Positions 36,835-46,082 of a DNA stretch of 64,000 bases are shown piece after piece. Position 1 is the first letter of the stretch. Each line of letters begins with the position of its first letter. The notes beneath the pieces are model-generated. The model was not told the DNA's origin, made no database searches, and was given only the letters and a program-made list of their open reading frames with translations. The stretch is from Collinsella aerofaciens (GTDB taxonomy: Bacteria > Actinomycetota > Coriobacteriia > Coriobacteriales > Coriobacteriaceae): contig NZ_SPFY01000001.1 in assembly GCF_005844325.1 (NCBI RefSeq), positions 1 to 64,000 of the forward strand. The letters run 5' to 3'. The position numbers and the translations under genes were made by a program.

Positions 36835-37797
36835 ATGTCCGAAACCGGTCTGCTGCCGGCATATCTGATTGTCGGTACCGACGGAGTCAAGCGCGATCAC
36901 GCCGTCTCGCGTATGAAAGCGCGTCTGGAAAAGTCGGGTATGGTTGAGTTCAACCTCGACGAGCGCGACATGACCAAGGACCCCGATATCGAGTCCATTA
37001 TCGGATCGCTTAACACCTTTCCGATGGGCAGCGAGTTTCGCCTGGTAATCCTTGATGGCTGCTCAAAGCTCGCCAAGGCGGTCTCGGAGCCGCTTGTCGA
37101 GTATTTGGCGAGTCCCAGCCCCACAACGGTCTGCCTCATCATTGCTGACTCGCTTGCCAAGAACACGCGCCTGTATAAGGCGATCGCCAAGATCGACAAG
37201 AAGGCCGTGATCGATTGCTCCGGCACCAAGCGCTGGGAGCTTCCGCGCCGCGTGCAGCAGATGGCGACGCAGCACGGCAAGTCGATCTCGACGGCGGCCG
37301 CCGAGGAGCTCGTCTCGCGTTCGGGTGAAAACACTCGCATGCTCGATAACGACTTGGCTAAGCTTGCCCAGATGGTCGAGGCGCCCCAGATTGAGCTTGC
37401 CGACGTTGAGCGCTGGATTGTACGTACGGCCGAGGTTCAACCCTGGGACTTTCTCAATGCGGTCTCGGCCCGTGACATGCGCCGTTCGCTCGAGCTCTTC
37501 AATCTAATGCCCGCCAAGAGCTACGTGTGGACGTACACATTGCTGTGCGGCCGCATTCGCGAGCTTATCGTTGCCAAGGCGCTCGATGCGCGCGGACAGG
37601 GTCGTGAGCTGGCCGCAACGCTCAAGCTCCAGTCCTGGCAGGTCAAGAATCACCTGACCTGGGCACGTCGCTTTTCGATGGCAGAGCTCGTCGCAGCGCT
37701 CGAGGGTGCCGTTGATGTGGAGCTCGCGCTCAAGGGTTCGGCCGATTCTGAGACCGCGCTTTTACTCTGGATTACGAACATCTTGAGAAAATCGTGA
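36835..37797 (+). CDS. holA: DNA polymerase III delta subunit
   Basis: Clamp-loader subunit that opens the beta clamp. The 320-residue product has the delta pattern: PAYLIVGTDGVKRDHAVSR at the N-terminus, an AAA+-like but Walker-deficient domain (LIIADSLAKNTRLYKAI), and a C-terminal helical collar (LRELIVAKAL-like). The start is ATG 36835 behind GGGAGGGGAG; the frame extends farther upstream without a ribosome site. comEA-comEC-holA followed by rpsT is a common arrangement in Gram-positives. Confidence 0.92.
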   Translation: MSETGLLPAYLIVGTDGVKRDHAVSRMKARLEKSGMVEFNLDERDMTKDPDIESIIGSLNTFPMGSEFRLVILDGCSKLAKAVSEPLVEYLASPSPTTVCLIIADSLAKNTRLYKAIAKIDKKAVIDCSGTKRWELPRRVQQMATQHGKSISTAAAEELVSRSGENTRMLDNDLAKLAQMVEAPQIELADVERWIVRTAEVQPWDFLNAVSARDMRRSLELFNLMPAKSYVWTYTLLCGRIRELIVAKALDARGQGRELAATLKLQSWQVKNHLTWARRFSMAELVAALEGAVDVELALKGSADSETALLLWITNILRKS

Positions 37798-37846
37798 TGA
37801 TACCTGCCTATTTGACAAATTCGTTCTATCCCTTTGAGGGGGAGCG

Positions 37847-37855
37847 TGCTATAGT
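37847..37855 (+). promoter_or_regulatory. rpsT extended -10 promoter
   Basis: TGCTATAGT, matching the rpmB promoter. The nearest TTGACA (37812-37817) is 32 bp upstream of the -10, too far to be its -35. Confidence 0.6.
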
Positions 37856-37865
37856 AGGCGCTTGC

Positions 37866-37903
37866 ATGACCTCACCGTGTCTCAGAGGTGTCATACATTT
37901 TTT
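37866..37903 (+). promoter_or_regulatory. rpsT leader hairpin with T-run, possible attenuator
   Basis: TGACCTC..CAGAGGTGTCA forms an imperfect stem and is followed by TACATTTTTT, just ahead of the Shine-Dalgarno. It may terminate part of the transcripts and could mediate S20 feedback; this is inference. Confidence 0.45.
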
Positions 37904-37930
37904 GCAAGGAACTCGAAAGGAACTCCAGAA

Positions 37931-38197
37931 GTGGCAAACATCAAGTCTCAGAAGAAGCGTATCCGCACCAATGAGGCAGCTCGCATGCGTAACAAGGCTG
38001 TCAAGTCCGAGCTCAAGACGCTGACCAAGCACGTCCAGTCCGCCGTCGCCGAGGGCGACGCCGAGAAGGCCCAGGCTGCCCTCAAAACCGTCACCAAGCG
38101 TCTCGACATGGCTGCCGCCAAGCATGTTATCCACAAGAACCAGGCTTCCAACCGCAAGTCCGGTCTTGCCAAGCTCGTGAACAGCATCAACGCCTAA
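37931..38197 (+). CDS. rpsT: 30S ribosomal protein S20
   Basis: Early-binding small-subunit protein. The 88-residue, Ala/Lys-rich helical product begins [21 protein letters not shown], as in the family. The GTG start at 37931 encodes the initiator before Ala-Asn; AAAGGA lies about 10 bases upstream. The open frame upstream of it is the leader. S20 genes often start with non-ATG codons tied to autoregulation (UUG in E. coli), so the GTG is notable. The gene is a single-cistron unit with a strong terminator. Confidence 0.97.
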   Translation: MANIKSQKKRIRTNEAARMRNKAVKSELKTLTKHVQSAVAEGDAEKAQAALKTVTKRLDMAAAKHVIHKNQASNRKSGLAKLVNSINA

Positions 38198-38231
38198 GTT
38201 GTAAATTTCACACCACACAGATTACGCGCAT

Positions 38232-38268
38232 AAATGGAGCCTGTTTTATGGAACAGGCTCCATTTTTT
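38232..38268 (+). terminator. Intrinsic terminator of rpsT
   Basis: AATGGAGCCTGTT pairs perfectly with AACAGGCTCCATT and is followed by TTTT. Confidence 0.94.
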
Positions 38269-38280
38269 GTACCGCTCGGG

Positions 38281-38286
38281 TAAGAT
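38281..38286 (+). promoter_or_regulatory. Possible lepA -10 element, maybe giving a leaderless mRNA
   Basis: TAAGAT in GGGTAAGAT, seven bases before the lepA ATG, with no Shine-Dalgarno between. If used, transcription would start at or next to the start codon. The preceding CCGCTCGGGTA is repeated before the J-protein gene at 42390. Confidence 0.4.
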
Positions 38287-38293
38287 AGTCCGC

Positions 38294-40105
38294 ATGAATA
38301 CTTCAATTGACATTTCCCACATCCGCAACTTCTCAATCGTTGCGCACATCGACCATGGCAAGTCCACGATCAGTGACCGTATCCTCGAACTCACCCATAC
38401 CGTCGACGAACGCGACATGGAGTCGCAGCTGCTCGACACCATGGATATCGAGCGCGAGCGCGGCATCACGATCAAGTCCAATGCCGTTCGCGTGTCCTAT
38501 GACGCCGACGATGGCGAGACGTATCAGTTCAATCTGATCGATACGCCGGGCCACGTGGACTTTACCTATGAGGTCTCGCGCTCGCTGGCAGCCTGTGAGG
38601 GCGCGGTGCTCGTTGTCGACGCCACGCAGGGCGTCGAGGCGCAGACCGTCTCCAACGCGACGCTCGCCATGAACGCCAATCTGGACATTGTGCCGGCCAT
38701 CAACAAGATCGACCTGCCCTCGGCTCATCCCGACGAGGTTAAGACCGAGATCGAGGATGACCTGGCGATCCCTGCCGATGATGCCGTGTGTGTCTCGGGC
38801 AAGACCGGCGAGGGCATCCACGATCTGCTGGAGTCCATTGTCTTTCTGATTTCTCCGCCCAAGGGCGATGCGAATGCGCCGCTCAAGGCACTCATTCTGG
38901 ATTCATACTTCGACGAGTATCGTGGCGTCGTCGCCACGGTGCGCATCTTTGACGGCTCCATCAAAAAGGGCGATACCTTGCGCATGATGCAGGCAAAGGG
39001 CGACTTTTTGGTCGATGGCGTGGGCGTCAAGCGTCCCGCCGAGACGCCGGTCGACGCGCTGACGGTCGGCGAGGTCGGATACGTGGTCACGGGCCTGAAG
39101 GACCCCGAGGCCGTTCGCGTGGGCGACACCCTTACCTGGGCGTCGAACCCCTGCCCCGAGCCGCTTCCCGGTTACCGCGAGGCTAAGCCCATGGTCTATA
39201 CGGGCCTGTTCCCGATCGATAACAAGGACTACGAGAACCTGCGTGACGCGCTCGATAAGCTGCATGTCAACGACCCGTCGTTGGTGTGGGAGCCCGAGAC
39301 TTCGGTGGCGCTCGGCTTTGGTTTCCGCGTTGGCTTCTTGGGCCTGCTGCATATGGAGGTCGTCAAGGAGCGCCTGGAGCGCGAGTTCAACCTGGACCTG
39401 ATTGCCACGAGCCCTTCGGTGGACTATCACGTCTACAAGACCGACGGCGAGATGATTGATGTTCGCAGCCCGCAGGATCTGCCCGAGGCTACGCGCATCG
39501 AGCGCATCGAGGAGCCCTACCTCAAGGCCAAGATTATCTGTCCGCCCGAGTATACGGGTGCCGTCATGCAGCTCGCTATCGAGCATCGCGGCATTACAAC
39601 CGACATGATCCATCTCACGAGCAAATCGGTCGAGATGCGTTTCGACATGCCGCTTGCCGAGCTCATTCTGGACTTTTTTGACCAGCTCAAGAGCCGCACC
39701 AAGGGTTACGCCTCGCTCGACTACGAGTTCAACGAATATCGCCCCTCCGAGCTCGTCAAGCTCGACATCCTGCTTTCGGGCGACGAGGTGGACGCGCTGT
39801 CGTTTATCGTGCACAAGGATAAGGCTTATGGCCTGGCCCGCGGTCTGTGCGACAAGCTCAAGGAAATCATTCCGCGCCAGCTGTTCGAGGTGCCTATCCA
39901 GGGCGCCATCGGCAACAAGATCATTGCCCGCTCTACCGTCAAAGCGCGCCGCAAGGACGTGCTGGCCAAGTGTTATGGCGGCGATATCTCGCGAAAGCGC
40001 AAGCTGCTCGAGAAGCAGAAAGAGGGCAAAAAGCGCATGAAGGCCATCGGCTCGGTCGAGGTTCCGCAGGAGGCCTTTATGGCGATTCTCAAGGTGGACG
40101 AGTAG
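38294..40105 (+). CDS. lepA: Elongation factor 4 (LepA)
   Basis: Translational GTPase acting in 30S biogenesis or back-translocation under stress. The G1 P-loop AHIDHGKS (17-24) is followed by RGITIKS (G2), DTPGHVDF (G3) and NKIDLP (G4). The C-terminal unique domain ends in [19 protein letters not shown]. The 603-residue length is standard. The ATG 38294 lacks a clear Shine-Dalgarno and is close behind a -10-like TAAGAT. It begins lepA-dusB-hemW, whose genes are 2-4 bp apart; lepA-hemW-(hrcA)-dnaJ is a classic order, here with dusB inserted. Confidence 0.97.
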   Translation: MNTSIDISHIRNFSIVAHIDHGKSTISDRILELTHTVDERDMESQLLDTMDIERERGITIKSNAVRVSYDADDGETYQFNLIDTPGHVDFTYEVSRSLAACEGAVLVVDATQGVEAQTVSNATLAMNANLDIVPAINKIDLPSAHPDEVKTEIEDDLAIPADDAVCVSGKTGEGIHDLLESIVFLISPPKGDANAPLKALILDSYFDEYRGVVATVRIFDGSIKKGDTLRMMQAKGDFLVDGVGVKRPAETPVDALTVGEVGYVVTGLKDPEAVRVGDTLTWASNPCPEPLPGYREAKPMVYTGLFPIDNKDYENLRDALDKLHVNDPSLVWEPETSVALGFGFRVGFLGLLHMEVVKERLEREFNLDLIATSPSVDYHVYKTDGEMIDVRSPQDLPEATRIERIEEPYLKAKIICPPEYTGAVMQLAIEHRGITTDMIHLTSKSVEMRFDMPLAELILDFFDQLKSRTKGYASLDYEFNEYRPSELVKLDILLSGDEVDALSFIVHKDKAYGLARGLCDKLKEIIPRQLFEVPIQGAIGNKIIARSTVKARRKDVLAKCYGGDISRKRKLLEKQKEGKKRMKAIGSVEVPQEAFMAILKVDE

Positions 40106-40109
40106 GTCC

Positions 40110-41153
40110 ATGGCACTTTCTGAATACAGCAAGCGGTTGCTTGGCGCCTATGCCGAGCAGCCGTTCCTTATGGCTCCCATGGCGGGCGTGACCGATCCCG
40201 CCTATCGCATCATGTGCCGCCGTCGCGGTGCCCATCTTGCCTATAGCGAGATGGTGAGCGTGGCGGGCCTTGCCTATGCCAGCAATAAGACGTGGCGCCT
40301 GGTACTGCCGGCCGATGAGGAGCAGCAGATCTGCGTGCAGCTCTTTGGCTCCAAGCCCGATCAGTTTGCGAGCGCTGTTGCTGCCGTCGAGGAGCGTGTG
40401 GGCGATCGCCTGTCGCTGATCGATATCAACATGGCCTGCCCGGCTCGCAAGGTCGTCACCAAGGGCGAGGGCTCGGCGCTTATGCGCACTCCCGATCTGG
40501 CCGAGCAGATCGTCGAGGCGGCGGTGGGCGCGGCGCATGTGCCCGTGACCGTAAAAATCCGTAAGGGCTTTTACGCCGAAGACCGCAACGCCGCGACGTT
40601 TGCCCAGATGCTTGAGGGAGCAGGGGCCGCCGCGGTGGCGGTACATGGTCGCTGCGCCACGCAGCTCTATACGGGCCAGGCCGATTGGTCGGTCGTCGAT
40701 GAGGTGGCCGACGCCGTCGAGATTCCCGTTATCGGTTCGGGCGATGTGTTCTCGGCAGAGGACGCTGCTGAGCATCTGCAAAGCTCGGGTGCCAGCGCGG
40801 TGTTTATCGCGCGCGGCATCTACGGCAATCCATGGGTGTTCGGCGATGCCCGAGCCCTTGCACTCGATGGCACGCCGGTTCCTTCTCGCTCCTCGGTTGA
40901 GCGCCTGGATGCCCTGCGCGAGCACCTGACGCTCACGCACGAGCTGTTGCCGCTCATGTCGCGTGCCCGCACGTACGCAAGCTGGTATCTAAAGGGCATG
41001 CCCCATGCTGCCGCCTGGCGCGCTCAGGTGGTGCGTTGCTCCACATACGAGGAGTTCATGGCACTGGTCGATGATATCGAGCACGATGTGGTGGCCTGTG
41101 AGGCCGCACTTGCCGCCGGCGAGTCGGTGCCCGCTCATCCGTTGGAGGCCTAA
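40110..41153 (+). CDS. dusB: tRNA-dihydrouridine synthase
   Basis: FMN enzyme reducing specific uridines in the tRNA D-loop. PFLMAPMAGVTDPAYRIMCR opens the TIM barrel. The catalytic Cys110 lies in DINMACPARKVV, followed by VTVKIRKGF and the FMN-phosphate segment IARGIYGNPWVF. The 347-residue length fits. It is co-directional with lepA (4-bp gap) and hemW (2-bp gap). The DusB assignment over other Dus proteins rests on the Gram-positive pattern. Confidence 0.92.
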   Translation: MALSEYSKRLLGAYAEQPFLMAPMAGVTDPAYRIMCRRRGAHLAYSEMVSVAGLAYASNKTWRLVLPADEEQQICVQLFGSKPDQFASAVAAVEERVGDRLSLIDINMACPARKVVTKGEGSALMRTPDLAEQIVEAAVGAAHVPVTVKIRKGFYAEDRNAATFAQMLEGAGAAAVAVHGRCATQLYTGQADWSVVDEVADAVEIPVIGSGDVFSAEDAAEHLQSSGASAVFIARGIYGNPWVFGDARALALDGTPVPSRSSVERLDALREHLTLTHELLPLMSRARTYASWYLKGMPHAAAWRAQVVRCSTYEEFMALVDDIEHDVVACEAALAAGESVPAHPLEA

Positions 41154-41155
41154 CG

Positions 41156-42388
41156 GTGGCCGTTGCCGCGCTGTACGTGCATGTGCCGTTTTGCGCCCAA
41201 AAATGCCGGTACTGTGACTTTGACTCACGCAGTTTTGCTCCGTGCAACATGAGCGTTGCGCTCGATACCTATTTTGAGCAGTTGTATGCGCGCCTCGATG
41301 CTTTTGGCGACGCAGGCGCGCTTGCACAGATCCGCACCGTCTATGTTGGCGGCGGCACGCCGTCGCTGGCGGGGGAGCGTTTGGTAGAATTTGCCCGGCG
41401 TATCTCTGCGTGGTGCAAGCCTGTTGAGTTTACCTGCGAGGCCAATCCCGAATCGCTGACCGCAGAGCTTGCCACTGCGCTTGCCGGGGTGGGTGTCACG
41501 CGCGTCTCTCTGGGCGTGCAAACGCTCGATAACGCCGAACTTACCGCCATCGGCCGCATTCACGATGCCGATCGGGCGCTCGCTGCCATCACGACGGTCA
41601 AGGACGCTGGGCTTGTCGTGTCGTGCGACCTGATGTGCGGCCTTCCCGGGCAGACCGACCTAAGCTGGCAGCGCACACTCGATGGCGTGTTGGCGGCGGC
41701 GCCGCATCATGTGTCGGTGTACCCGCTCACGCTCGAGGAGGGCACGCCGCTCTATCGCATGGCGTGTCGCGACGAGTCGCTCGAGCCCGACGAGGATTTT
41801 CAGGCTGCATGCATGGATGCGGCGCGTGAGCGCCTGAGTGCGGCCGGCTATCACCCGTATGAGGTGGCAAGCTACGCGCTCGACGGCCATGAGTGCGCCC
41901 ACAACATTGCCTATTGGACCGGACAGGGCTATCTGGGTTTGGGCCGCTCTGCCGCCGGTATGCTCGACGCCGAGGATTTCGATCGCTTGGCCGGGCTGTT
42001 TCCCGACGTGCTTGCTCGCGGCGATGCGTATCGCGTGCGCTTGGTGCAACGCGACGATGCCGCGACGACGTTTGATGCCGAGTATCTGTCGCAGCGCGAG
42101 GCGGCGGCCGAGGATTTGATGCTTGCCTGTCGCATGACGCGTGGCATTGGGCCCGATCTGTTGGTTCGCTCGGCAAGCGTGATCGCTGCAGATGAGTTGG
42201 CGGCGGCCTGCGACCGTGCGGTCGAGTTGGGCCTTGCCACCTGGGTGCCCGATCATATTGAAGGACATGCGGGGCGCGTCACCTCGAAAGACGTTATCGC
42301 AGGTCGCGTCCGTGCTCGTTTAGCGCCCACTCACTTGGGCTGGCTCGATGGAAATGTGCTGTTCGAGCTGTTTTGGGGTCTAGCCTAG
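41156..42388 (+). CDS. hemW: HemW-like radical SAM heme chaperone
   Basis: Radical SAM protein formerly annotated as coproporphyrinogen III oxidase HemN. HemW instead binds heme and inserts it into respiratory enzymes. The cluster motif FCAQKCRYCDF (Cys13, 17, 20) follows the CxxxCxxC spacing without the extra Cys of true HemN. VGGGTPSL, FTCEANPESL, SLGVQTLD and GLPGQT are typical. GTG start. 410 residues. The HemW call is by family knowledge and neighbourhood (lepA upstream, dnaJ downstream). Confidence 0.88.
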   Translation: MAVAALYVHVPFCAQKCRYCDFDSRSFAPCNMSVALDTYFEQLYARLDAFGDAGALAQIRTVYVGGGTPSLAGERLVEFARRISAWCKPVEFTCEANPESLTAELATALAGVGVTRVSLGVQTLDNAELTAIGRIHDADRALAAITTVKDAGLVVSCDLMCGLPGQTDLSWQRTLDGVLAAAPHHVSVYPLTLEEGTPLYRMACRDESLEPDEDFQAACMDAARERLSAAGYHPYEVASYALDGHECAHNIAYWTGQGYLGLGRSAAGMLDAEDFDRLAGLFPDVLARGDAYRVRLVQRDDAATTFDAEYLSQREAAAEDLMLACRMTRGIGPDLLVRSASVIAADELAAACDRAVELGLATWVPDHIEGHAGRVTSKDVIAGRVRARLAPTHLGWLDGNVLFELFWGLA

Positions 42389-42398
42389 GCCGCTCGGG

Positions 42399-42404
42399 TA
42401 GAAT
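42399..42404 (+). promoter_or_regulatory. Possible -10 of the membrane J-protein gene
   Basis: TAGAAT preceded by CCGCTCGGG (from 42390), 43 bp ahead of the ATG. No convincing -35; TTGGGG at 42373 is 20 bp away. Confidence 0.4.
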
Positions 42405-42446
42405 TACCGCAATATATACGCTGCTGTGAGCAGGAGGTTGCCGCGC

Positions 42447-43550
42447 ATGGCGACGATGAACGAAAAAGATTACTACGAGATTTTGGGTGTCTCCAAGGAC
42501 GCCACCTCGCGTGATATACAGAAAGCCTTCCAGCAAAAGGCCCGCAAGCTCCATCCGGACGTCAACAAAGAACCGGATGCCGAGGAAAAGTTCAAAGAGG
42601 TTTCCGAGGCCTATGCTGTGCTTTCGGACGAGCAGAAGCGTGCGCGCTACGACGCCATGCGCTCGGGCAATCCCTTTGCCGGCGCTCCCACGGCTTCGCC
42701 CTATGGCGGCGGTTACGCCGGCAGCGCGGGCTACGGCAATCCCTTTGAGGGCGGCTTTCCCTTTGGTGGCGCCTGGGGTCAGCCGCGTCGCGGGCAGGCT
42801 GCCTATAATCCCGAGAACGGCGCCAACGTCGTCGTCGATATTAAGCTCGACGCCAAGGAGGCCAAGGGCGGTGCCCGCAAGACCGTCCGCTATACGCGCT
42901 TCGATACCTGTGGTCACTGCGGCGGTTCGGGCTCTGTTTCGTCCGAGCATGCACATACCTGTCCGAGCTGCGGCGGTCGCGGCCACATCGATGTCGACCT
43001 GTCCTTTCTGTTTGGTGCCGGCACGTTCCAGTCTGTCTGCCCTGAGTGCGGTGGCTCCGGTAAGGTCGTCGCCGACCCCTGTCCCGATTGCGGCGGCAGC
43101 GGGCGAACCCGTGTGACCTCCGAGCAGACGATTGAGTTTCCCGCCGGCACGCACGATGGCGACGAGGTCCGTATTGGCGGCATGGGTCACGCCGGCACCA
43201 ACGGCGCCTCTGGCGGTGATCTGGTCGGTCGGGCCCATGTTGAGGCCGAGCGCCTGGAAGGCAAGGCCCGTACCGGTTTTTACCTGATGGGCATCGTGGC
43301 GCCGTTTTTGGTGCTATCGGCCATCTCGGGCGTGTTCTCGGCCTTTGCCGTGATGTGCTTTATTCCGTTTGCCATGGGCCTGTTCATGGTGCTCTCGGAC
43401 GGCGTGCTGCACCGCAGCCTGCTGTGGTGGAAGCGCGGCGCGATGCAGTTTGCCAACGGTTTTGCCAACGGATTTATGTTTGCGCTCGTGTCGGTTTGGT
43501 TTGCGAGCTGCTCGCAACGTGCCATGCTTTCGCCCTACGCAATGCAATAA
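42447..43550 (+). CDS. DnaJ-like J-domain protein with zinc fingers and C-terminal membrane segments
   Basis: Begins as a normal DnaJ: J domain with HPD (36-38), a Gly/Phe-rich region (about 72-115), part of the first substrate-binding domain, and four CxxCxGxG-type zinc-finger motifs (Cys155 to about 219). After about 50 more residues the second substrate-binding and dimerisation domains are missing. They are replaced by hydrophobic stretches at about 278-320 ([20 protein letters not shown]) and about 340-356 ([13 protein letters not shown]). So it is probably a membrane-anchored J-protein recruiting DnaK to the membrane. The start is ATG 42447 behind AGGAGG. A canonical dnaJ follows 81 bp later. 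Confidence 0.85.
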   Translation: MATMNEKDYYEILGVSKDATSRDIQKAFQQKARKLHPDVNKEPDAEEKFKEVSEAYAVLSDEQKRARYDAMRSGNPFAGAPTASPYGGGYAGSAGYGNPFEGGFPFGGAWGQPRRGQAAYNPENGANVVVDIKLDAKEAKGGARKTVRYTRFDTCGHCGGSGSVSSEHAHTCPSCGGRGHIDVDLSFLFGAGTFQSVCPECGGSGKVVADPCPDCGGSGRTRVTSEQTIEFPAGTHDGDEVRIGGMGHAGTNGASGGDLVGRAHVEAERLEGKARTGFYLMGIVAPFLVLSAISGVFSAFAVMCFIPFAMGLFMVLSDGVLHRSLLWWKRGAMQFANGFANGFMFALVSVWFASCSQRAMLSPYAMQ

Positions 43551-43565
43551 CATCAAACCCTCTGT

Positions 43566-43592
43566 TTGCGGCCGGCCCAGCTTGGGTATAGG
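43566..43592 (+). promoter_or_regulatory. Candidate dnaJ promoter
   Basis: TTGCGG (43566-43571), a 15-bp spacer and TATAGG (43587-43592). Weak, but the only candidate in the 81-bp gap. Confidence 0.4.
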
Positions 43593-43631
43593 ACGCACTG
43601 TGACAATAATGAAAGTCGGAAGGATTCGGTC

Positions 43632-44780
43632 GTGTCGGAAAATAGGGATTACTACGAGGTGCTTGGCGTCGACAAGGATGCCGACGCGCGGACGATTAAG
43701 CGCGCGTTTCTAAAGAAGGCCCGTACCGTACACCCGGACGTTTCGGACGACCCCGAGGCCGAGGCTAAGTTCAAAGAGCTCAACGAGGCATATTCCGTTC
43801 TTTCCGATGAGCAGAAGCGTGCTAACTACGACCGTTACGGCACTGCCGACGGCCCCGGTGGCTCCGGCTACGTCGATATCAACGATATCTTTGGTGGCAT
43901 GGGCATGGACGACTTGTTCTCGTCGTTCTTTGGCGGCGGTGCCGGCGGTGGCGCCCGCAGCCGTCGTGAGCGTCGTCGCGGACGTGATATGGCCATCTCG
44001 CTTTCGGTGACGCTCGAGGAGGCGGCGCTCGGCTGCAAAAAGACAATCAGCTATGACCGCCTTGCTCCTTGCGAGGACTGCAATGGCACCGGTAGGGCAG
44101 AGGGCGCACAGGAAAAGCAGTGCGGCCGCTGCCACGGTACGGGCTACGTCACGACGGTTCAGCGATCGTTTTTGGGCCAGGTTCAGTCTTCCTCGCCTTG
44201 CCCCGACTGCCATGGCGAGGGCACGGTTATCGATCATCCCTGCGAGACCTGCGACGGTCAAGGCCGCACGCCTTCGCACGAAAAGATCGACATCGATATT
44301 CCCGCCGGCGTTTCGACCGGTCGCCAGCTTCGTGTGAGCGGCTTTGGCGAGGCCGGCCTTCGCGGCGAGCCTTCGGGCGACCTGATTGTCAACGTGCGCG
44401 TCGCCGACCATGAGCGCTTTAAGCGCAACGGTGATGACCTGTACCTGGTGAGCGATATCTCGATTGCGCAGGCTGCGCTCGGCTGCGAGATTGAGGTCGA
44501 GGGCATTATGCCCGACGAGGTCGTTAAGGTGACGGTTCCCGCCGGCGCCCAGTACGGCGACACCGTGAGCGTCAATAATTACGGCATGCCGCGCATTGGC
44601 GGTGGCGGTTCGCGTGGCCGCCTGATCGTGCAACTGCGCGTGGTCGTTCCCACCAATCTTTCCAATAAGCAGCGCGAGCTGCTCCGTGCTTTTGCCGATG
44701 AGATGGGCGATGACGTCGCTTCTGGTAAGAAGTCGGTGACCGACCGTATCAAGAGTGCCCTCGACGATATCCTCGATTAA
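43632..44780 (+). CDS. dnaJ: Chaperone protein DnaJ
   Basis: Co-chaperone stimulating DnaK ATPase. The 382-residue canonical type I protein has a J domain with HPD (34-36), a short Gly-rich linker (about 68-115), four zinc-binding CxxCxGxG motifs (CEDCNGTG from Cys147, CGRCHGTG, CPDCHGEG, CETCDGQG), and two C-terminal substrate-binding domains ending before a helical tail. The start is GTG 43632 with GGAAGGA upstream; earlier in-frame residues look non-coding. hrcA and dnaK are not in the window. mtaB follows 9 bp later. Confidence 0.95.
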   Translation: MSENRDYYEVLGVDKDADARTIKRAFLKKARTVHPDVSDDPEAEAKFKELNEAYSVLSDEQKRANYDRYGTADGPGGSGYVDINDIFGGMGMDDLFSSFFGGGAGGGARSRRERRRGRDMAISLSVTLEEAALGCKKTISYDRLAPCEDCNGTGRAEGAQEKQCGRCHGTGYVTTVQRSFLGQVQSSSPCPDCHGEGTVIDHPCETCDGQGRTPSHEKIDIDIPAGVSTGRQLRVSGFGEAGLRGEPSGDLIVNVRVADHERFKRNGDDLYLVSDISIAQAALGCEIEVEGIMPDEVVKVTVPAGAQYGDTVSVNNYGMPRIGGGGSRGRLIVQLRVVVPTNLSNKQRELLRAFADEMGDDVASGKKSVTDRIKSALDDILD

Positions 44781-44789
44781 GGAGCCCGC

Positions 44790-46082
44790 GTGCTCGCACC
44801 CCATATTTCCGTCGTCAACCTCGGCTGCCGTGTCAACCGGGTTGAGTCTGACCGTATCACTGCCGATCTTATGCGTTTGGGCTTTGCTATTGTGGAGCCC
44901 CAGGATGCCGATCTGATCGTCATTAACACTTGTGCCGTTACGGGCGAGGCCGAGGCTAAGACCCGTAAGGCCGTCCGTCATGCGCTGGCCCATCCAAACG
45001 AGCCCTATGTGGTCGTGACCGGATGCGTGGTCAATTTGCATCCCGAGGAGCTGTCGGAGCTTTCGGATCGCGTGATTGCCGAGCCGTCCAAGATAGATGT
45101 CGCCGAACGTGTTTGCGAGGTGCTGGGTGTTGAGTCCGATAGCGTTCCCGCCTGCAGCGATGGCGAGGTGGTCGATACGCTCGGTCGCTCTCGCCTGGGC
45201 GTGAAGATTCAGGATGGCTGCAACCATCGCTGCACCTATTGCATTGTGTGGAAGGCGCGCGGCCCCGAGCGCTCCGTGCCCGTCGAGTCCGTGCTCGAGC
45301 AAGTTCGCGAGGCCCAGGAGGCCGGCGTGCCCGAGGTGGTGCTGACCGGTGTGAACCTGGGTGCCTACGATGGCAAGAGCGCGACCGACGAGCACGTCGA
45401 AATCGATGAGCTGCTCGAGGCCATCATGGAGCGCACGTCTATTCCGCATGTGCGCATTTCCTCGGTCGAGCCCATGGATATCTCCGAGCGCCTGCTTAAG
45501 GTTATGGCGCGCTACCCGCAGCGTATCGCCCCGTTTTTGCACCTGCCCGTGCAGTCCGGCTGCACGGCGACCCTGCATCGCATGGGCCGTCCCTATAGCG
45601 CCGAGGCCTTTGAGGACACGGTGCGTATGATTCGCGCCAACTTGCCCCAGGCGTCCCTTTCGTGCGATGTCATCGTCGGTTTTCCTGGTGAGACGGACGA
45701 GGAGTTCGAGGAGTCGCTGGCGCTGTGCCGCCGTGTGGGTTTCTCGCGTATGCACGTGTTCCGCTACAGCAAGCGTCCCGGTACCCTTGCTGCCGACATG
45801 CCCGACCAGGTGCCACCCGAGGTTATGGCCGAGCGCAGCCGCCGTATGCGGGCCGCCGCACAGGAGCTCGCTATTGCCGACGCTCGTCGTCGCGTGGGCA
45901 CGGTCGAGCGTGCCGTGCTCGAGTATGGTGACAACCTGACGCTCGGCTCGTTCCATCATGCCCGTCTTGACGATACCTGTGGACTTACAGCCCCGTGCCT
46001 GCTCGATGTTGCTATCATCGGAGTCGATGATTCCGGCTTGGTCCATGCACGCAGGGAGGTTCATGGAAGCCTCGAAGATTAG
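44790..46082 (+). CDS. mtaB: tRNA threonylcarbamoyladenosine methylthiotransferase MtaB
   Basis: Radical SAM methylthiotransferase converting t6A37 to ms2t6A37. The N-terminal MTTase domain has NLGCRVNRVESD, NTCAVTGEAEAK and VTGCVV, supplying three Cys for one Fe-S cluster. The radical SAM motif GCNHRCTYC (Cys144, 148, 151) holds the second. VKIQDG and LPVQSGC follow. The LGCRVN (rather than LGCxKN) signature favours MtaB over MiaB or RimO; rimO is separate at 59759. The last 20 bp overlap phoH. Confidence 0.92.
   Translation: MLAPHISVVNLGCRVNRVESDRITADLMRLGFAIVEPQDADLIVINTCAVTGEAEAKTRKAVRHALAHPNEPYVVVTGCVVNLHPEELSELSDRVIAEPSKIDVAERVCEVLGVESDSVPACSDGEVVDTLGRSRLGVKIQDGCNHRCTYCIVWKARGPERSVPVESVLEQVREAQEAGVPEVVLTGVNLGAYDGKSATDEHVEIDELLEAIMERTSIPHVRISSVEPMDISERLLKVMARYPQRIAPFLHLPVQSGCTATLHRMGRPYSAEAFEDTVRMIRANLPQASLSCDVIVGFPGETDEEFEESLALCRRVGFSRMHVFRYSKRPGTLAADMPDQVPPEVMAERSRRMRAAAQELAIADARRRVGTVERAVLEYGDNLTLGSFHHARLDDTCGLTAPCLLDVAIIGVDDSGLVHARREVHGSLED

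Noticed and set aside
37812..37817. TTGACA upstream of rpsT as a -35
   Set aside because: It lies 32 bp before the TATAGT -10; no -10 is found at 16-18 bp.
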